From contig AP026549.1 in NCBI GenBank assembly GCA_026075535.2, forward strand, positions 7,874,001 to 7,938,000: a stretch of DNA of 64,000 bases, given 5' to 3'. Both the position numbers and the translations under genes were made by a program. The DNA is from Tricholoma matsutake (Eukaryota > Basidiomycota > Agaricomycetes > Agaricales > Tricholomataceae). Below the pieces are notes generated by a model. That model was given only the letters and a program-made list of their open reading frames with translations. It did no database searches and was not told the origin of the DNA. Below, piece by piece: positions 21,062 to 32,564 of the stretch (within the stretch, counting starts at the first letter, position 1; each line of letters begins with the position of its first letter).

Positions 21062-24000
21062 TCACAAAGGGGAATGATAATCAACATTTGTTGATCTGAA
21101 TGCTTTGTCAGCCCTAAAGGCTAAGTCATACAAGACAGCCTGCTGACGATGAGCATATGCTAGGCTACCGGGAGGGGTATTGTCAGAGATCAAGGCGGAG
21201 CACCACTTCTGACTGTGATACATGAAATAGTGCATGGTCCACTGCATTTTGTATGTGACCAGCAGAAGTTCCTCCTTCCATCTATTGCTCTGAGCCCATG
21301 ATCTAAGCCAATGTACTTGACGGACTGAGAGATGTGAGTGGATTGAAAATAAATGTACATACATTCCCAGAGTCAGCCACCATTGGCATTGGCAGCAGCA
21401 TTGCCACCAAATGTTGCCTCCCCTAGATAACCAGATCGGCAAGACTTGTGCCAAATCCAGGAAAGATGAAGGTTGGTTGAACCAGGCACATTGGGTTTAA
21501 GAATAGCTGTGCTAGCCTTCAGGTCATCTTTTGTTAATGGCTGAAACATACTTAACATGTCAGCATCACATCACAGAGCAACCAAGCGCCTTCAGCAATG
21601 CATATACATTCAGGCATGCAAAGTAATGTCATCTACCAATTCCTTGACCACAGATCTGGCCTGGGTGCAAACACCCTTCCTGGGTGCCAGTTGAATGATA
21701 TGCAAATATTGAAATGATTTTTTGGCAATGAGCCAAGCCAATTCAGCAAATGGCTTGCCTGGTTCTTCCAAAGCAGAATCTCCACTTTAGCAAGATGTCC
21801 ATCAGATGGTAGTTGTATTTGTTGCTCTTCCACTGGAATGGCATATGTGACATCCAAAAATTGTGAAGTGCCTGCAGCCGGAGTTTCTTCATCTGAAAGG
21901 TCAAATTTGGCTTCATTGTCAGGGGTGATATGTGAGGGGGCAATCTGATGATCGGCAACATTGGCACCACTTTGTAATTGTGTTAATGTTATCACATGGG
22001 AAGCAAGCACTTGCCTTTCACATTCAACAAATTGCACATCAGAAACCTGCAGTGATTTACCAAGCTGATGGACTTGGTCTCATAGGTCAATCCTGCAGAA
22101 CAATGGTGAGATGAGATATACAGTCAACAATTCCACATACTGCATCTCTTCAACACTGATGGCAAAATCAATCCACTCAACAGATTGAACCACTGTTGAT
22201 GCAGAGTCTGATGCCAATGCCGGTGCCGGTGCCAATGCTGCTTCCATTGCTGGTGCCCACATTGCATAAATATCCATCACCTTTATGTCGACAAGCCTCA
22301 TTGCTTCTGCAGCTATCACTTCATCTTCCCATTGACTGACAGCCTGGTTGCCAAATGTTGCTGTGAGTTGTATGTGATGCTTGCTGAGTTGTGTGGAGGT
22401 CTCGAGGGCTTCTCAATATTTTGAGCACAGTGTAATTGCCATTCCAAGCATTTTCTTGTGATTTGAATCTGTAGCATGATCATCAAGCATTTCTGCCCAA
22501 TGTGGCAAGGTTGCTGTTCTGACTGTGGGGGAAATGGAATTCAGCGTTGACCACAGAGACTCGAGTATTTTGCCTGCTACAATGCTGGACCCTGGAATGA
22601 AAGATGGAGCATAGCGAAAAAAGCATTCATCCTTGTGGCCATGGACATGCATAAGCCCAATGGCCTGGTCAATCGTCAAGCCAGCTGAAGGATGGGCACC
22701 GATACGTTCCCAAAGGTGGATAATGTACTGGCAGACAATGTCATAAATGAGCATGACTCCCTGTTGAGGGTCAACTCTGGTGGTCTTCAGCACTTGAAGG
22801 AGAGCAAAGTTGACATTCTTCTGTTGTTCTCCCTGAAACAGGTTTACCAATGCATTGGGGGCATAACAGCCATGCCATGCACATGCAGTGACTGGCCATG
22901 AGGTCCAATGGAATTCAGTGTTCCCCCATGTATTTGCAGGTTACCATTGCTAAGTGATGGACTCCATTAGTATGCACCACACAGACATAAGTGTTGTTCA
23001 GGGCATCAGCAGTCAGTGCCATGATCAGCCTGGCATTGGTTGGCTCAGCATTGGCCAGGTTCTGATGCACCAGTATATCACTAGGCAAGTATGGTGCAAA
23101 GCCGAGAATGTCTTCATCAGTGGCTTGCACTTCACATTCATCATCACCAACTTCAGTATTGCCCTGTCTTTCATGCAAGAGGGCATCAAGGCATGCAAAA
23201 AAATTGGCATTGGCCTGGGTGTCATCTGCATATCATTGCCTTCCATTGTGCTATCCATCTCTGTATATCGGGGCCAATGCTGTGGGTTGGCCAGGAGATT
23301 GGCCCACTGTTGCTCTGCATTTGAGCCATTCATTGAGTCATTGTCAGGCCATGGGGTCGATGCTGACATTTCTTGGGGCCGAGGGGTTGGGGCCAATGCC
23401 AATGTATCTTGGGGCCAATGCCGTGCATTGGCTGGTGGAGTGGTGGACTGTTGCTCTGCATGATCTTTCATTTTCTTGAATGCCTCCAAATATTGACTTT
23501 GAAACTCCAGAGACTTGCAAATCAGTTGATCAGTCTCATGCTTGATGAGAATGTATGTTCCAACTTCCCATAGCTCAGCCCAGTGGAAGTGTGTGCCAGT
23601 CCAGCATTCAATACCATGGAAGGGATTGTGCCAGTGTGTTACATCCATACATGCACAACACAGTGTACTGCCTAGCAAACAATCAATACATCTCCAAATG
23701 GCCCATTTATTGAATGTGCAGTAGTTGCACACTTGTGTGTAAATGGACCATGCCTGCCATGATAAGGATGCTTGTAGCAATTCATCCACACGTCCCACAA
23801 ATTCTGAGACATAGTCTCACTGTCTCTGTTATGTACTTATGAACCTTCTCTCTTTGTAAGTGAAATGCTGACCATCCCAATATGTGGCTGTGTTGTCTCC
23901 TCGGGCACCTGAGTATTTTGAACATCCCATTCCAGGGGAATGTGGAGATTATCCTGTGTAGTAGGATGGCCTTCTGCTATTGCAATAAGGCTGTAAGGGG

Positions 24001-24153
24001 GACCTTGATATACTTTGTTGTTGGTCCAGTGTCTGTATCAACCTGAATATCCACATGTGTAACAGTATCTACTACATCATCATTGTCTTCATGCAGGGAG
24101 GCATTCTTCTTGGATCTTCTCTTTCATTTGTATGGTGCTCTTGTTAGACTCAT
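21062..24153 (-). pseudogene. KDZ-type transposase with cysteine-cluster N-terminus
   Basis: A start at 24153 (MSLTRAPYK) is soon followed by TGA. Near 23730-23590 is the cysteine cluster CIDCLLGSTLCCACMDVTHW, with NPFHGIECWTGTHFHWAEL. This matches the CxC2-type domain of KDZ (Kyakuja-Dileera-Zisupton) transposases. At 22850-22413 follow LIYDIVCQYIIHLWERIG, IDQAIGLMHVHGHKDECFFR, SFIPGSSIVAGKILESLWST and AEMLDDHATDSNHKK, the characteristic KDZ core. At 21454-21062 the C-terminal part reads HWLRSWAQSNRWKEELLLVT and WTMHYFMYHSQKWC. Frames change several times, partly through introns, partly by decay (early TGA). The catalytic set cannot be judged complete. Confidence 0.8.
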
Positions 24154-24379
24154 GATGATTTGAGGAGGATCAATGGAATATGTGTGGGTGGGCTGTGTAA
24201 ATATTATTAGCCATGTGTGAGCCTCATGCTGATATCTTGATAGTATGATATGACCATTCTTTTGCCAACATCAATCCCCCCTGAAATGCTGTGTAAATAA
24301 TATCAACATGTGATGCTTGTGCTAATCTTTTGATATCATTGATAACAGCCATTCTTTCACCCACATCAGTCCCCTCACT

Positions 24380-25891
24380 ATGCTGCCTGAGCCATCATTA
24401 GCCAACCCAACAAGGAGACAGTACCAGAAGAATAGCAAATATACAATTGAAGAGCAGGCAATTATTGAGCCATATCGGGATGCATTCCAATCACTGGAAT
24501 TGAAAGCAAGCTGATTGCAAATACTCAAGTGTGACATTCTGCCTGTGATATTCAATTACTGGAGGACAACTGGAAATGACCCACAGGATGAGGCAGAGAG
24601 TCATATTTGTGCAAAGGTGAACTACCAAGCATGTCAAGCATGTCAAGTTTGCAATTTTGATCACATTGCCAGGAACTAACAACATGGCTTTCCAACAACT
24701 GGCGAATGACCAAGGGCTGTTCACAGAAATCAAACAAATTCAAAGTAAAGAGATCAGAAGTTATTTGGAGTTTATACCGCAATTGAGTGTTCCAAGAGAT
24801 TGCAAACATGTTAGGCATTGAGGAAGCCAACTCAAGTACACCTGGATGGTTTGAAATGTGACTGCCAGTGATAAAGAGGGTTTTCAACAGCATGAGTGCA
24901 GCAGAACAGGCAGAGATTGATGCAGAACAGGCAAAAATAGAGAGAGAAGGATATCCTGAACAGACCAAGCAAAGGTACGCAATTGCCATTGCCATTGCCA
25001 TTGCTGATGTAATATGACAGGTTGGCAGAGAAGAATTCACATAAGTGTGTGGAGGAGACTGCATGAGAACATTGACTAGAAATGGGCATGTTGTCTGTGA
25101 CATTTACAGCTTATACTGCACCCAATGGTTTGATGGTTGTAGATGCGTAAGTGGTCAAATCTTCATCTGCCAATGCATTGCTGATGCTGACCCTGAAAGC
25201 AGTCATAAAAATGTTGCCTCCCTGATGGCCGTCATTCATTGACACATATCATGATCAAGTCCAGGAGCTTAAACAGAATTTCATGACATATCTTAAGTCT
25301 CTATGTGCACCAGACCTCACTGCTTCACAGTCAGCAATGCAATGTGCCCCATCACAAGTCCTTCCAATGACAAATGATGGGTTCCCCATCCTGCCATCAC
25401 CATGGAGCCGATCACAATACAAGAAGAAGCAGCTAGAGGAATTGTTTATTTTGTATGTTGGGCAGCATTACAGTGTGGAAAATTTTCCTGGTCCACAAAC
25501 TATCATCTTATGCTTCTTGACCAAAACAGAACTGGCTAACAATGGTCATAGTCCCCATGTCTCATTCAAGGCAATTGCTGATCAGACCTCATTATTCATC
25601 AGTCGTGAATATCTCCCAGCTGTATTCAAACTGAGGGACCCATGAAACATGCAGAAGAGTCTTATAGAAGACTTCTTTGAGCATGTTGTGCAGCAGCAAA
25701 CCGTGGCTACAGGATCGGCATTGGCAGCAGCATTGGCAGCAGCATTGGAATTTGACAGTTCAAAATCAATCAAACAACCTATAACCCCATGTAGCAGAAT
25801 GACAGCTGATGTCCTTGCTCAGCAAGAGGCTGTTTCCACACAGGCTCATGGGAAAAGAAAGAGAACAAAAAAAGTATGTTTTGTTGACTAA
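24380..25891 (+). pseudogene. Uncharacterised fungal protein family, decayed
   Basis: From the ATG at 24380 the reading is MLPEPSLANPTRRQYQKNSK, then YTIEEQAIIEPYRDAFQSLE, ILPVIFNYWRTTGNDPQDEA, and after several stops FTAYTAPNGLMVVDA (about 25100). An open frame at 25283-25645 gives TNDGFPILPSPWSRSQYKKK and YLPAVFKLRDP. The final frame ends CFVD at 25891. The order (N-terminal DNA-facing basic part, YWxxTG motif, a TAY..NG..V.D motif, FP.LP..W, F.LRDP) resembles a widespread but unnamed family in Agaricomycetes. Several stops in the 24530-25280 part indicate decay. A GGCAGCAGCATT repeat near 25718 encodes an alanine run. Confidence 0.5.
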
Positions 25892-25970
25892 GGTGACACT
25901 AAGTACAGGTAAAGAAATCTATTGTAAGTCTGGCCCCACAGACTCACAACATTATGACAAGTTAATTTAC

Positions 25971-26420
25971 CTACACTGCTGTTACACACTTCCACAGCAC
26001 CAGCACACCACACACATTGCCGACACAACCACCCTCGCTGCCGACACAGCCACTGGCGATAGCACAGCCACCTATGGTGCATAAACAACTCACCAACACC
26101 AGACATACCAATGTCTGTGTTACATTACTACACTACTGTTAAACACTTCCACGGCACCGGCACAGCCACACACATCGCCGACACAACCACCCTTACTGCC
26201 AGCACAGCCACCTACAGTGCATAAATGACTCACCAACACCAGATATACCAATGTCTGTGTTACAGTGAGTTATGGCCACCCTATGCCACCAACACACTCC
26301 CACGGCACCAACACAGCCACACACATCGCTGACACAATCACACTCGCCACCAGCACAGCCACTGGCAAATACAACAACAACAACCAGTGACATGCATCCT
26401 GGCAATGGCACCATACATCC
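25971..26420. repeat. CA-rich tandem repeat, about three copies of about 150 bp
   Basis: Successive units start near 25971, 26128 and 26274. They share phrases such as ACACTTCCACRGCACC, CACATYGCCGACACAACC and ACCAATGTCTGTGTTACA. A short hairpin GTAAGTCTGG..CAGACTCAC precedes the array at 25924. Confidence 0.8.
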
Positions 26421-26827
26421 TTATTACCCTTCTATCCCCATCCAGCAGTGCTGACATTATCCTATTGATGCAGTACCTTCCTATTTCGTGACTATGCCCG
26501 ATGCGGCCTTCCCAAATCACATACTATGCTTGATGCGGCCTTTTACTTACATGGTCAATCTTTTTCTTATATATTACTTATTTTTTATTCCTTAACCTTC
26601 ATTCCTACTTCCATGCAACGAAGGTATAGTAACTTCCTATTCTTTTATTTGTAGTAACTTATGGTTCCTACTTCCATGCAACAAAGATAATTTGATCCTG
26701 TCTTTTAGTAAACCTAAGTCTAGTGTAGGCTGCCAAACTTGGCATCCTTCCATTTATAGACATGTCTATATGAAACAAAACAAAAAAGATCAACTGAATT
26801 TTGTATGCCTTGCTATAATTTTCGTGG
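26421..26827. repeat. Dispersed repeat with CTTCCATGCAACRAAGRTA phrase
   Basis: Two copies of CTACTTCCATGCAACRAAG (about 26610 and 26668) occur. A related pair (CTTCCTCTCTTGCAAYRAAG) lies at about 44870-44960, so this is a dispersed repeat. No gene was found. Confidence 0.55.
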
Positions 26828-28160
26828 TCATTTGTCATCACCTCCATTGTCTGAAGTTGCAACTCTCTTCTTGGGGGGGGTGTTGCTTTGGGAATGCTTG
26901 GCTGATGGAGTAGGTGACAGGCATGGAGATTGACATAAGGGAAGAGTCACTGTCATTGGATTTTCAGTGCTTGCTGATGCCAAGCTGGCATCAGTGATGG
27001 GAAGGGGTGGAATGATGGGCATCACAGTGGGTTGAGAGGTCTCCTGTGACCCTTGTGGTGTTGTGGGAACAATGTTGATGGATGGGCCTTCAACAGCAAT
27101 TGCCATTTCCATTGCTGTGCCCATTGCGATGGCATTGCCATTTCCATTGCCGTTCCTGTTTGCAGTTTCAGTGATCATTGCCATTGCTTCTGCTGTTCCT
27201 GTTCCTGTGGCCATGCCTGTTCCCATTTCTGTGCCCATTCCCATTCCCATTCCTGCTGCCATTTCCATTTCTGCTGTCCCCATCTCCACAGCTGTTGAGG
27301 ATGGACCATCATCTGACGTTGCTGCTCCCATTGCTGTTCCCATTGCCAGTAGCTCAGCCTCAGTACCACCACAAGAGGTTGAGGGAAGGAGGTCAGCATT
27401 GGCACTGGCATTGCCAACCACCACAGATCCTGGATGGGGAATATTCACCTCGGGCTCTGCATCAGATGGTACAATTTTGTTGGCCTCCCTACTACCCAAA
27501 CCTGAACCTGATGTGGCCCCAATGTCAGCAGCTGTTGATGGCACCTCCATGACAGGTTCAGCCACATCCCCCTCCATTGCATGTGTCCACCATTGACTTC
27601 CCCTAATTTTGTGAACATTTTTGGCCACAATCCCATCATACAACATTATTGGCTGTGCACCACCATCCTGCAATCCCAAGTAGCATTCCAGGTTGTACAA
27701 TCTCTCTGAAATGTCATCAACCTCTTCCTCTACACGCTCTTCCACTGATGAAGCCAGGCTGAGAAATCTGATAGCATCTCTTCCACCCAGCATGATTGGT
27801 TGTACATATCTTTCTCCAATTGGACGAGATGTGTAACAACAGAGCAAGAATCATGGGCTGATGCCATGTCAGCACTGGCATTGGCATTGGCATCGGCCAT
27901 CTCAATATTGCTTTCAGGAAGTGCATTATTCCACCATCAGAGAGATATATGCAGGAAATTAAGAAAAACTCACCCTTCCATTTCCCCTTCTGTTCTTGTG
28001 TGAGCCTTGATCTGCCTGAGTTCTTGACACAGATTTTCCTTTCACAACTCATATCTTCATCACTCGAAACAGAGATAATATCTCTTGATTTTGGAGCCCT
28101 CTTTCCTTTTCCTTTTGTCACCTGTTTACCTTTTTGTGGCCTCGATGCCTTACCAACCAT
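26828..28160 (-). CDS. Uncharacterised coiled-coil / low-complexity protein
   Basis: A start at 28160 gives MVGKASRPQKGKQVTKGKG, a basic nuclear-type N-terminus. ISVSSDEDMSCERK follows, then RSRLTQEQKGKWKG. A likely intron (GTGAGT.. to ..GAAAG) leads to NIEMADANANASADMASAHD and HLVQLEKDMYNQSCWVEEML. After a frame change near 27755 a long frame reads SVEERVEEEVDDISERLYNL and ends DNGGDDK at 26828. The last 200 residues are Met/Gly/Ala/Thr-rich (MGMGMGTEMGTGMATGTGTA), encoded by GGCAAT/GGCATT-type hexamers. I do not recognise the family. The frame change means either an extra intron or a broken gene. Confidence 0.45.
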
Positions 28161-28256
28161 CCCTCTCTCGCAGTAATTTACACTGCCCCATATGTTCCGC
28201 ATGGATCTGTGTGGACTGTGCAGACTCCATGCAGAGTCCAACCATCTGGTGACCAA

Positions 28257-29511
28257 AATGAAAAATTACACCCCTTTCACTGCAGTGTGGTAGGGTGACG
28301 AGTCCCACTCGTCAACCCCTACCATTTCCAGAAATTTTCAGGAAGGCTTTTGTTACATGACAACGACCCCATTCCTTCATACATTCTTGATGCATCCCCA
28401 TATACTCAACAGCTTCAATTGACCAGTTTATCATCTGATATTTCTGTTTTGCAAATTATTATATTTAATTTAGGTTGATATTTCACTGCATGGCTGATGC
28501 ACGTTGCTGCACTCTCAGCTCCCTCAGCCTTCTCTTTGACAGCATCACCAGTTTGAAGGATTGGTGCTGACATTGTCATCTTTCCCCTTCTTTTTTTGCC
28601 TTTTACAGTTTCACTTCTTGTACCTTTTTGCTTTGATGATCCGAAATGTCAAACTTCAACACTTTGGCCAGTTAAATCCGACTCGATGGGTTGAGCCACT
28701 GGATGATAGGGTTGAGGGGTATCGTCTGGGTATCCTCCGCACTTGCAGGGGGTACAGGCAATGCAACATCAATAGAGGAACTCAACAACAACCTCTCCCC
28801 GAGCCATTCCCGGTGGCAAGACTCTTAGATGAGGATTTGACAAGCCATCTCACTTCCTTCAAGGATGATTCATTAGTATAGAACCTTCCCATCACCACCC
28901 CAAATCCAGCAATCCCTTTTCTTTTTATTGTTCATTTCTGGTTGCTCAGGCTGTCGGCACAGGAGAACGTGCACAATCAGATTTAGCTTGTAATTATGGC
29001 CTGTTTGTATTTAGGTGTCCTCCCACCTGTCAAATGGAGCGCATTCTTTCTTGACCCTTCACCTTATGCTCCCCACATAAGGTCTCTCCTTAGTCTCCCA
29101 AGTCTTCTGCACACCAAGGTGCAGAAACCAAGTTAAGTTCCCCAAGTTCATAAATTCACGGGCTCGTGTGGCTTTTCTCTTTCTTGTTTTCTCCTTATAC
29201 ATAAGAACTCCATTCACATAATGTCCTGGGACTCAGATCATTACATTGAGCTTACTTACTGCCAAGTGGCCCCATAGTACTTTGCATTCGACAACCCATG
29301 TTTCCAATGCGTGCATCACATGACTCTGTTGAACGCGTTTGCGTTGCCTGTTGTACCTACTATCTGTCGAACTCTTCCCCTCACACTAGTTCTTTTCTCC
29401 ACTCGTCTGCATGACTACACTTACCTCATTCTTCGTGACATGACAACCTTCATCAACAAACTCCCAGTAGACCAACTCCCCCACAACAGTGGACTCTGCC
29501 CCAGTCCATGC
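28257..29511. other. Gene-free stretch
   Basis: Short open frames exist (28561-28881 and 29311-29514 on the plus strand), but none carries a recognised motif. A phrase CCAACCATCTGGTGACCAAAATGAA (about 28238) recurs at about 30824. Confidence 0.4.
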
Positions 29512-30300
29512 TGATGATGCTCAATCCGGAAACCCAAACAAAACCCACAAAAAGGCTTCAGATGGTATAACACAAGTCAGAGGAAGGGTGCAAGGCCCTC
29601 TAGATGTCACCTGTCAGACCAACTGTCAAATAGTCATAAAACAACTGCTTGTTGAAGCAGTCCAAGGCTAAAAGAATGTGTTTCAAGGACTTGCGATGAT
29701 TTGCAAGACGTTGCAATGATTAGCAAGGTGTTGCGATGATTTTCGAGATGTTGTGATGCTTTTCGAGATGTTGCGATGCTTTTCGAGATGTTGTGATATT
29801 TTTCAAAGAGGTTTTGAGGAATTTCGAGTGTGCAGATATGTTCGGACACAAGATCAGGGGACTAGACGAGTAGTAGAAGTGAAGAAAAGGCTAATCGAGG
29901 GAAGTGAGAGTGAAAATAGTGTAATGCAAGGAATTTCAAGGAATTTTGAGGAAGTTTAGCATAAAACACCAAACTTTGGACTGAATAAGACTAAACTGAA
30001 CTCTCAAATCACTGTGATCTGGGAGGAAGACAACTACTTTCTTGTTTTTCTTTGTATCCAGTACATCTTTTTATATAAAGTAAAGAAAGTACCTAAAAAG
30101 GCTAGAGAACATGAGGCAAACATGTGGAAAACTCGAGGCAAAAGACAATATAAGTATATCAGAACAATAAAGCGAGCCTAGAAGGGGTGAATATAACACA
30201 TGATGAAGAAATAATAAGAAAGAATAGCTAAAACCGGACTGTCCTTGTTATAAATTGAATAAAAGATCAGAAACTGCTTCAAGCGGATTGTATGCCTGCA
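29512..30300. repeat. LTR-like sequence related to the 54157-59030 element
   Basis: The phrase TGATGATGCTCAATCCGGAA followed by ACCCAAACAAAACCCAC, and later GGTATAACACAAGTCAGAGG, matches the LTR starts at 54157 and 58052. Further on, TTTTTATATAAAGTAAAG and AACATGAGGC parallel the LTR TATA region. The end was not located and no internal genes adjoin, so this is a solo or truncated LTR. Confidence 0.6.
29685..29815. repeat. Tandem repeat TTTTCGAGATGTTGYGATGC
   Basis: About five imperfect 20-nt copies lie inside the LTR-like sequence. Confidence 0.8.
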
Positions 30301-30404
30301 CATGTGGTTGAAATGTGTTCGATATATGCGATATAGTGTCCCATGTGTCCAGCATGCATCTGAAGATCGTTCGAACAAGAAATACTGTGTCCGATGATGT
30401 TTTT

Positions 30405-30550
30405 CAAGGTTCGATGTTGTTCGATTGCATTCGATACTATGCTCGACGATGTTCAATCGCATTCAATACAATCCTCGATGATGTTCGATCGCATTCAATA
30501 TGATCCTCAATGATGTTCGATCGTATCAATACAATCCTTGACGATGTTTG
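30405..30550. repeat. Tandem repeat, about 30-nt unit GATGTTCGATCGCATTCAAT
   Basis: About four imperfect copies alternate GATGTTCGATCGCATTC and AATACAATCCTC. Confidence 0.8.
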
Positions 30551-30699
30551 CACTGCTCGACGATGCTCATGCTTGGTAGACTTGGTCGGGAGTGGTTGCA
30601 CTGCTTCTGGGATCTTGTGTGAGTTATCCAATGTGATTAGAATGTGGCCGAAATGGTGAATCGGCCTTTGAGCCAAGGAGACAACCTATCAATGCAGAG

Positions 30700-30835
30700 T
30701 CCGCATAAGTCTGCATAAGTCCATGTGGAGTCCACGTAAGTCTACGCAGAGTCCACATAAGTCTGTGCAGAGTCCACATAAGTCTGTGCAGAGTCCACAT
30801 AAGTCCACATAAGTCCACACAGATTCCAACCATGT
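30700..30835. repeat. Tandem repeat GTCCACATAAGTCTGTGCAGA
   Basis: Six or so imperfect 21-nt units occur. The end phrase (CCAACCATGTGGTGACC) is shared with 28.24 kb. Confidence 0.8.
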
Positions 30836-31669
30836 GGTGACCCAAATGAAGAATTGAGGCATGGGTTGATGGCAAAAAAAAACAAGGATGCCCCACAATG
30901 GGGGACATTTTATTGGTAGTATTAAATACAAAAAAAGTTGCCCCCCTGCTGAAGAGGGGGGCAGTAGACTATAGAATAAAATAAATAACCCACCGTCTCA
31001 CTAGCATGCAAGACAGCAGGGGCAGGTGCATTCATTGTCGGCCCTCCCTTGTGGCCCCCTCTAGTCCCCCCTCACCGTTCCCCATTGGTCTGTATGCACC
31101 CCCCTTCCTCGTCATTGTTCCACCCATGATCCACCCCACAAGCAGTTGCTCGTGAGGCTGGGGGCAGGTGGTGTGCTGTCATCTCCTGTCCCATCTCCCT
31201 CATCGTCTCCCTCCCCCTCCCCCTTTGTCTCCCTTTCCTCTCGTCTCCCATCCCCCTCATCATCATTCCACCCACCATCCACCCCATGAGCAGTGGCTCA
31301 CAAGGCTGGAGGTGGGTGGTGTGCTGTTGTCTCCTGTCCCATCTCCCTCATCGTCTCCCTCCCCCTCCCCCTTTGTCTCCCTTTCCTCTCATCTCCCATC
31401 CCCCTCGTCATCATTCCACCTACCATCCACCCCATGAGCAGTGGCTTGCGAGGCTGGAGGTGGGTGGTGTGTCCTTGTGGGGTGGATGGTGGGTGGTGTG
31501 TCGTTCTGTGGTTGACATCAGTTTCGTCGGTGTCATGGGGCTGGGGGCAGGTGGTGTGTCATCCGTCACCATGGGTGGTCATGGTGGGGCCCTGGTGCTT
31601 GTTTTCGTCTGTTTTGGGGGGGTTTGCATCGTCCTGCATTGTCGTCCATCGTTACCTGTAGATTAGAAC

Positions 31670-31732
31670 CTAAAAAACAAAGAAAACAATTAGTTAGTTG
31701 AGAAAAAGAAGAAATGAATATAAAAAAATTAC
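31670..31732 (-). other. Intron-like module 1 of 3
   Basis: Read on the minus strand it starts GTAATTTTTTTAT, has TCAACTAACTAATTG, and ends TTTGTTTTTTAG (63 nt). The following block is GTTCTAATCTACAG. Confidence 0.65.
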
Positions 31733-31836
31733 CTACAGCCCAAACAACGCAATTGCATCATTTGGGCCCACATTGCTTCTGGTCGGCTTGTTTGCAGCTC
31801 TTCATGGCCATGGAGTTGTTACCTGTAGATTAGAAC

Positions 31837-31899
31837 CTAAAAAACAAAGAAAACAATTAGTTAATTGATAAAAAGAAGAAACAAATAAATCAAAATTAC
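31837..31899 (-). other. Intron-like module 2 of 3
   Basis: Read on the minus strand it starts GTAATTTTGATTTATTTG, has ATCAATTAACTAATTG, and ends TTTGTTTTTTAG (63 nt). It is followed by the same GTTCTAATCTACAG. Confidence 0.65.
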
Positions 31900-31942
31900 C
31901 TATGGCCCACGTTGTCATCCATTGTTACCTGTAGATTAGAAC

Positions 31943-32004
31943 CTAAAAAACAAAGACAACAATTAGTTAGTTGATAAAAAGAAGAAACAAATAAAAAAAA
32001 TTAC
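31943..32004 (-). other. Intron-like module 3 of 3
   Basis: Read on the minus strand it starts GTAATTTTTTTTATTTG, has ATCAACTAACTAATTG, and ends TTTGTTTTTTAG (62 nt). It is followed by the same GTTCTAATCTACAG. The block between modules 3 and 2 is only 43 nt. Confidence 0.65.
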
Positions 32005-32234
32005 CTACAGCCCAAACGATGCAATTGCATCATTTGGGCCCGTGTTGCTTCTGGTTGGCTTGTTGGCAGCTCTTCGTGGCTGTGGAATGGGGCTGGGAGT
32101 GGGTGGAGGTGATGTGGGTAGAGTGGAGATGGTGGTGGTAGAGAGGGAGGGAGGGAGGGAGTGAGGTAGTGGCATGGTTGTCGTTGATGGTGGTGGTGGT
32201 GAGTGATGAGCTGGCAATGTTGATGATGTGGCTG

Positions 32235-32316
32235 TGTGAGTCTAACTAAACCCCAGGTAGGTTGTAAGGAATGTGTTGTCTCTTCCCCTGTGCAGCGTAT
32301 ATAGTCTGCTCCAACA
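32235..32316 (+). repeat. Truncated 5' LTR (last 82 bp)
   Basis: This stretch aligns with 37621-37702 without gaps and with five differences, all transitions. It ends CTGCTCCAACA. The next bases, GGTTATGGGCCC, are the likely primer-binding region. Confidence 0.85.
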
Positions 32317-32564
32317 GGTTATGGGCCCTGCTGGGCACGTCGCGAACGCACCTTGATTGGCTGTGAATGATGTTGACTTCATCATCTCCAAATTATAACC
32401 TTGCACTCTTTGTGAGCTGCATCGCGCTCCCTGCAAGCTGCACTTAAAACCTAGGTTGACTAGGGTTAACCACTCTGAAGGAGTGTTTTTTCCTGAGATT
32501 GTGAAACGTGTTTTTTTGGATAAAAGACTGATTGAGCACTTTTAACAGCCACCACCACAAAATC

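Larger units (their letters stand above)
30930..32234. repeat. Repeat cluster with hairpins and tandem intron-like modules
   Basis: The cluster starts with a C/G-rich inverted repeat (CCCCCCTGCTGAAGAGGGGGG). It then holds three hairpin-family copies (about 31138, 31285 and 31435) inside a near-duplicated 150-bp block rich in CCCTCCCCCTCCCCCTT, and then three tandem intron-like modules. Two GGGCCCAAA inverted repeats lie at about 31738 and 32009. The right side fuses directly to a truncated copia LTR at 32235, so the right end of this element is missing or replaced. Confidence 0.7.

Noticed and set aside
27063..27596. Plus-strand 177-codon frame rich in Ala/Val/Pro/Ile
   Set aside because: It is antisense to the 339-codon minus frame over GGCAAT repeats; no motif was found.
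29685..30835. Possible CRISPR array
   Set aside because: Units are directly contiguous, without unique spacers, and the genome is eukaryotic.
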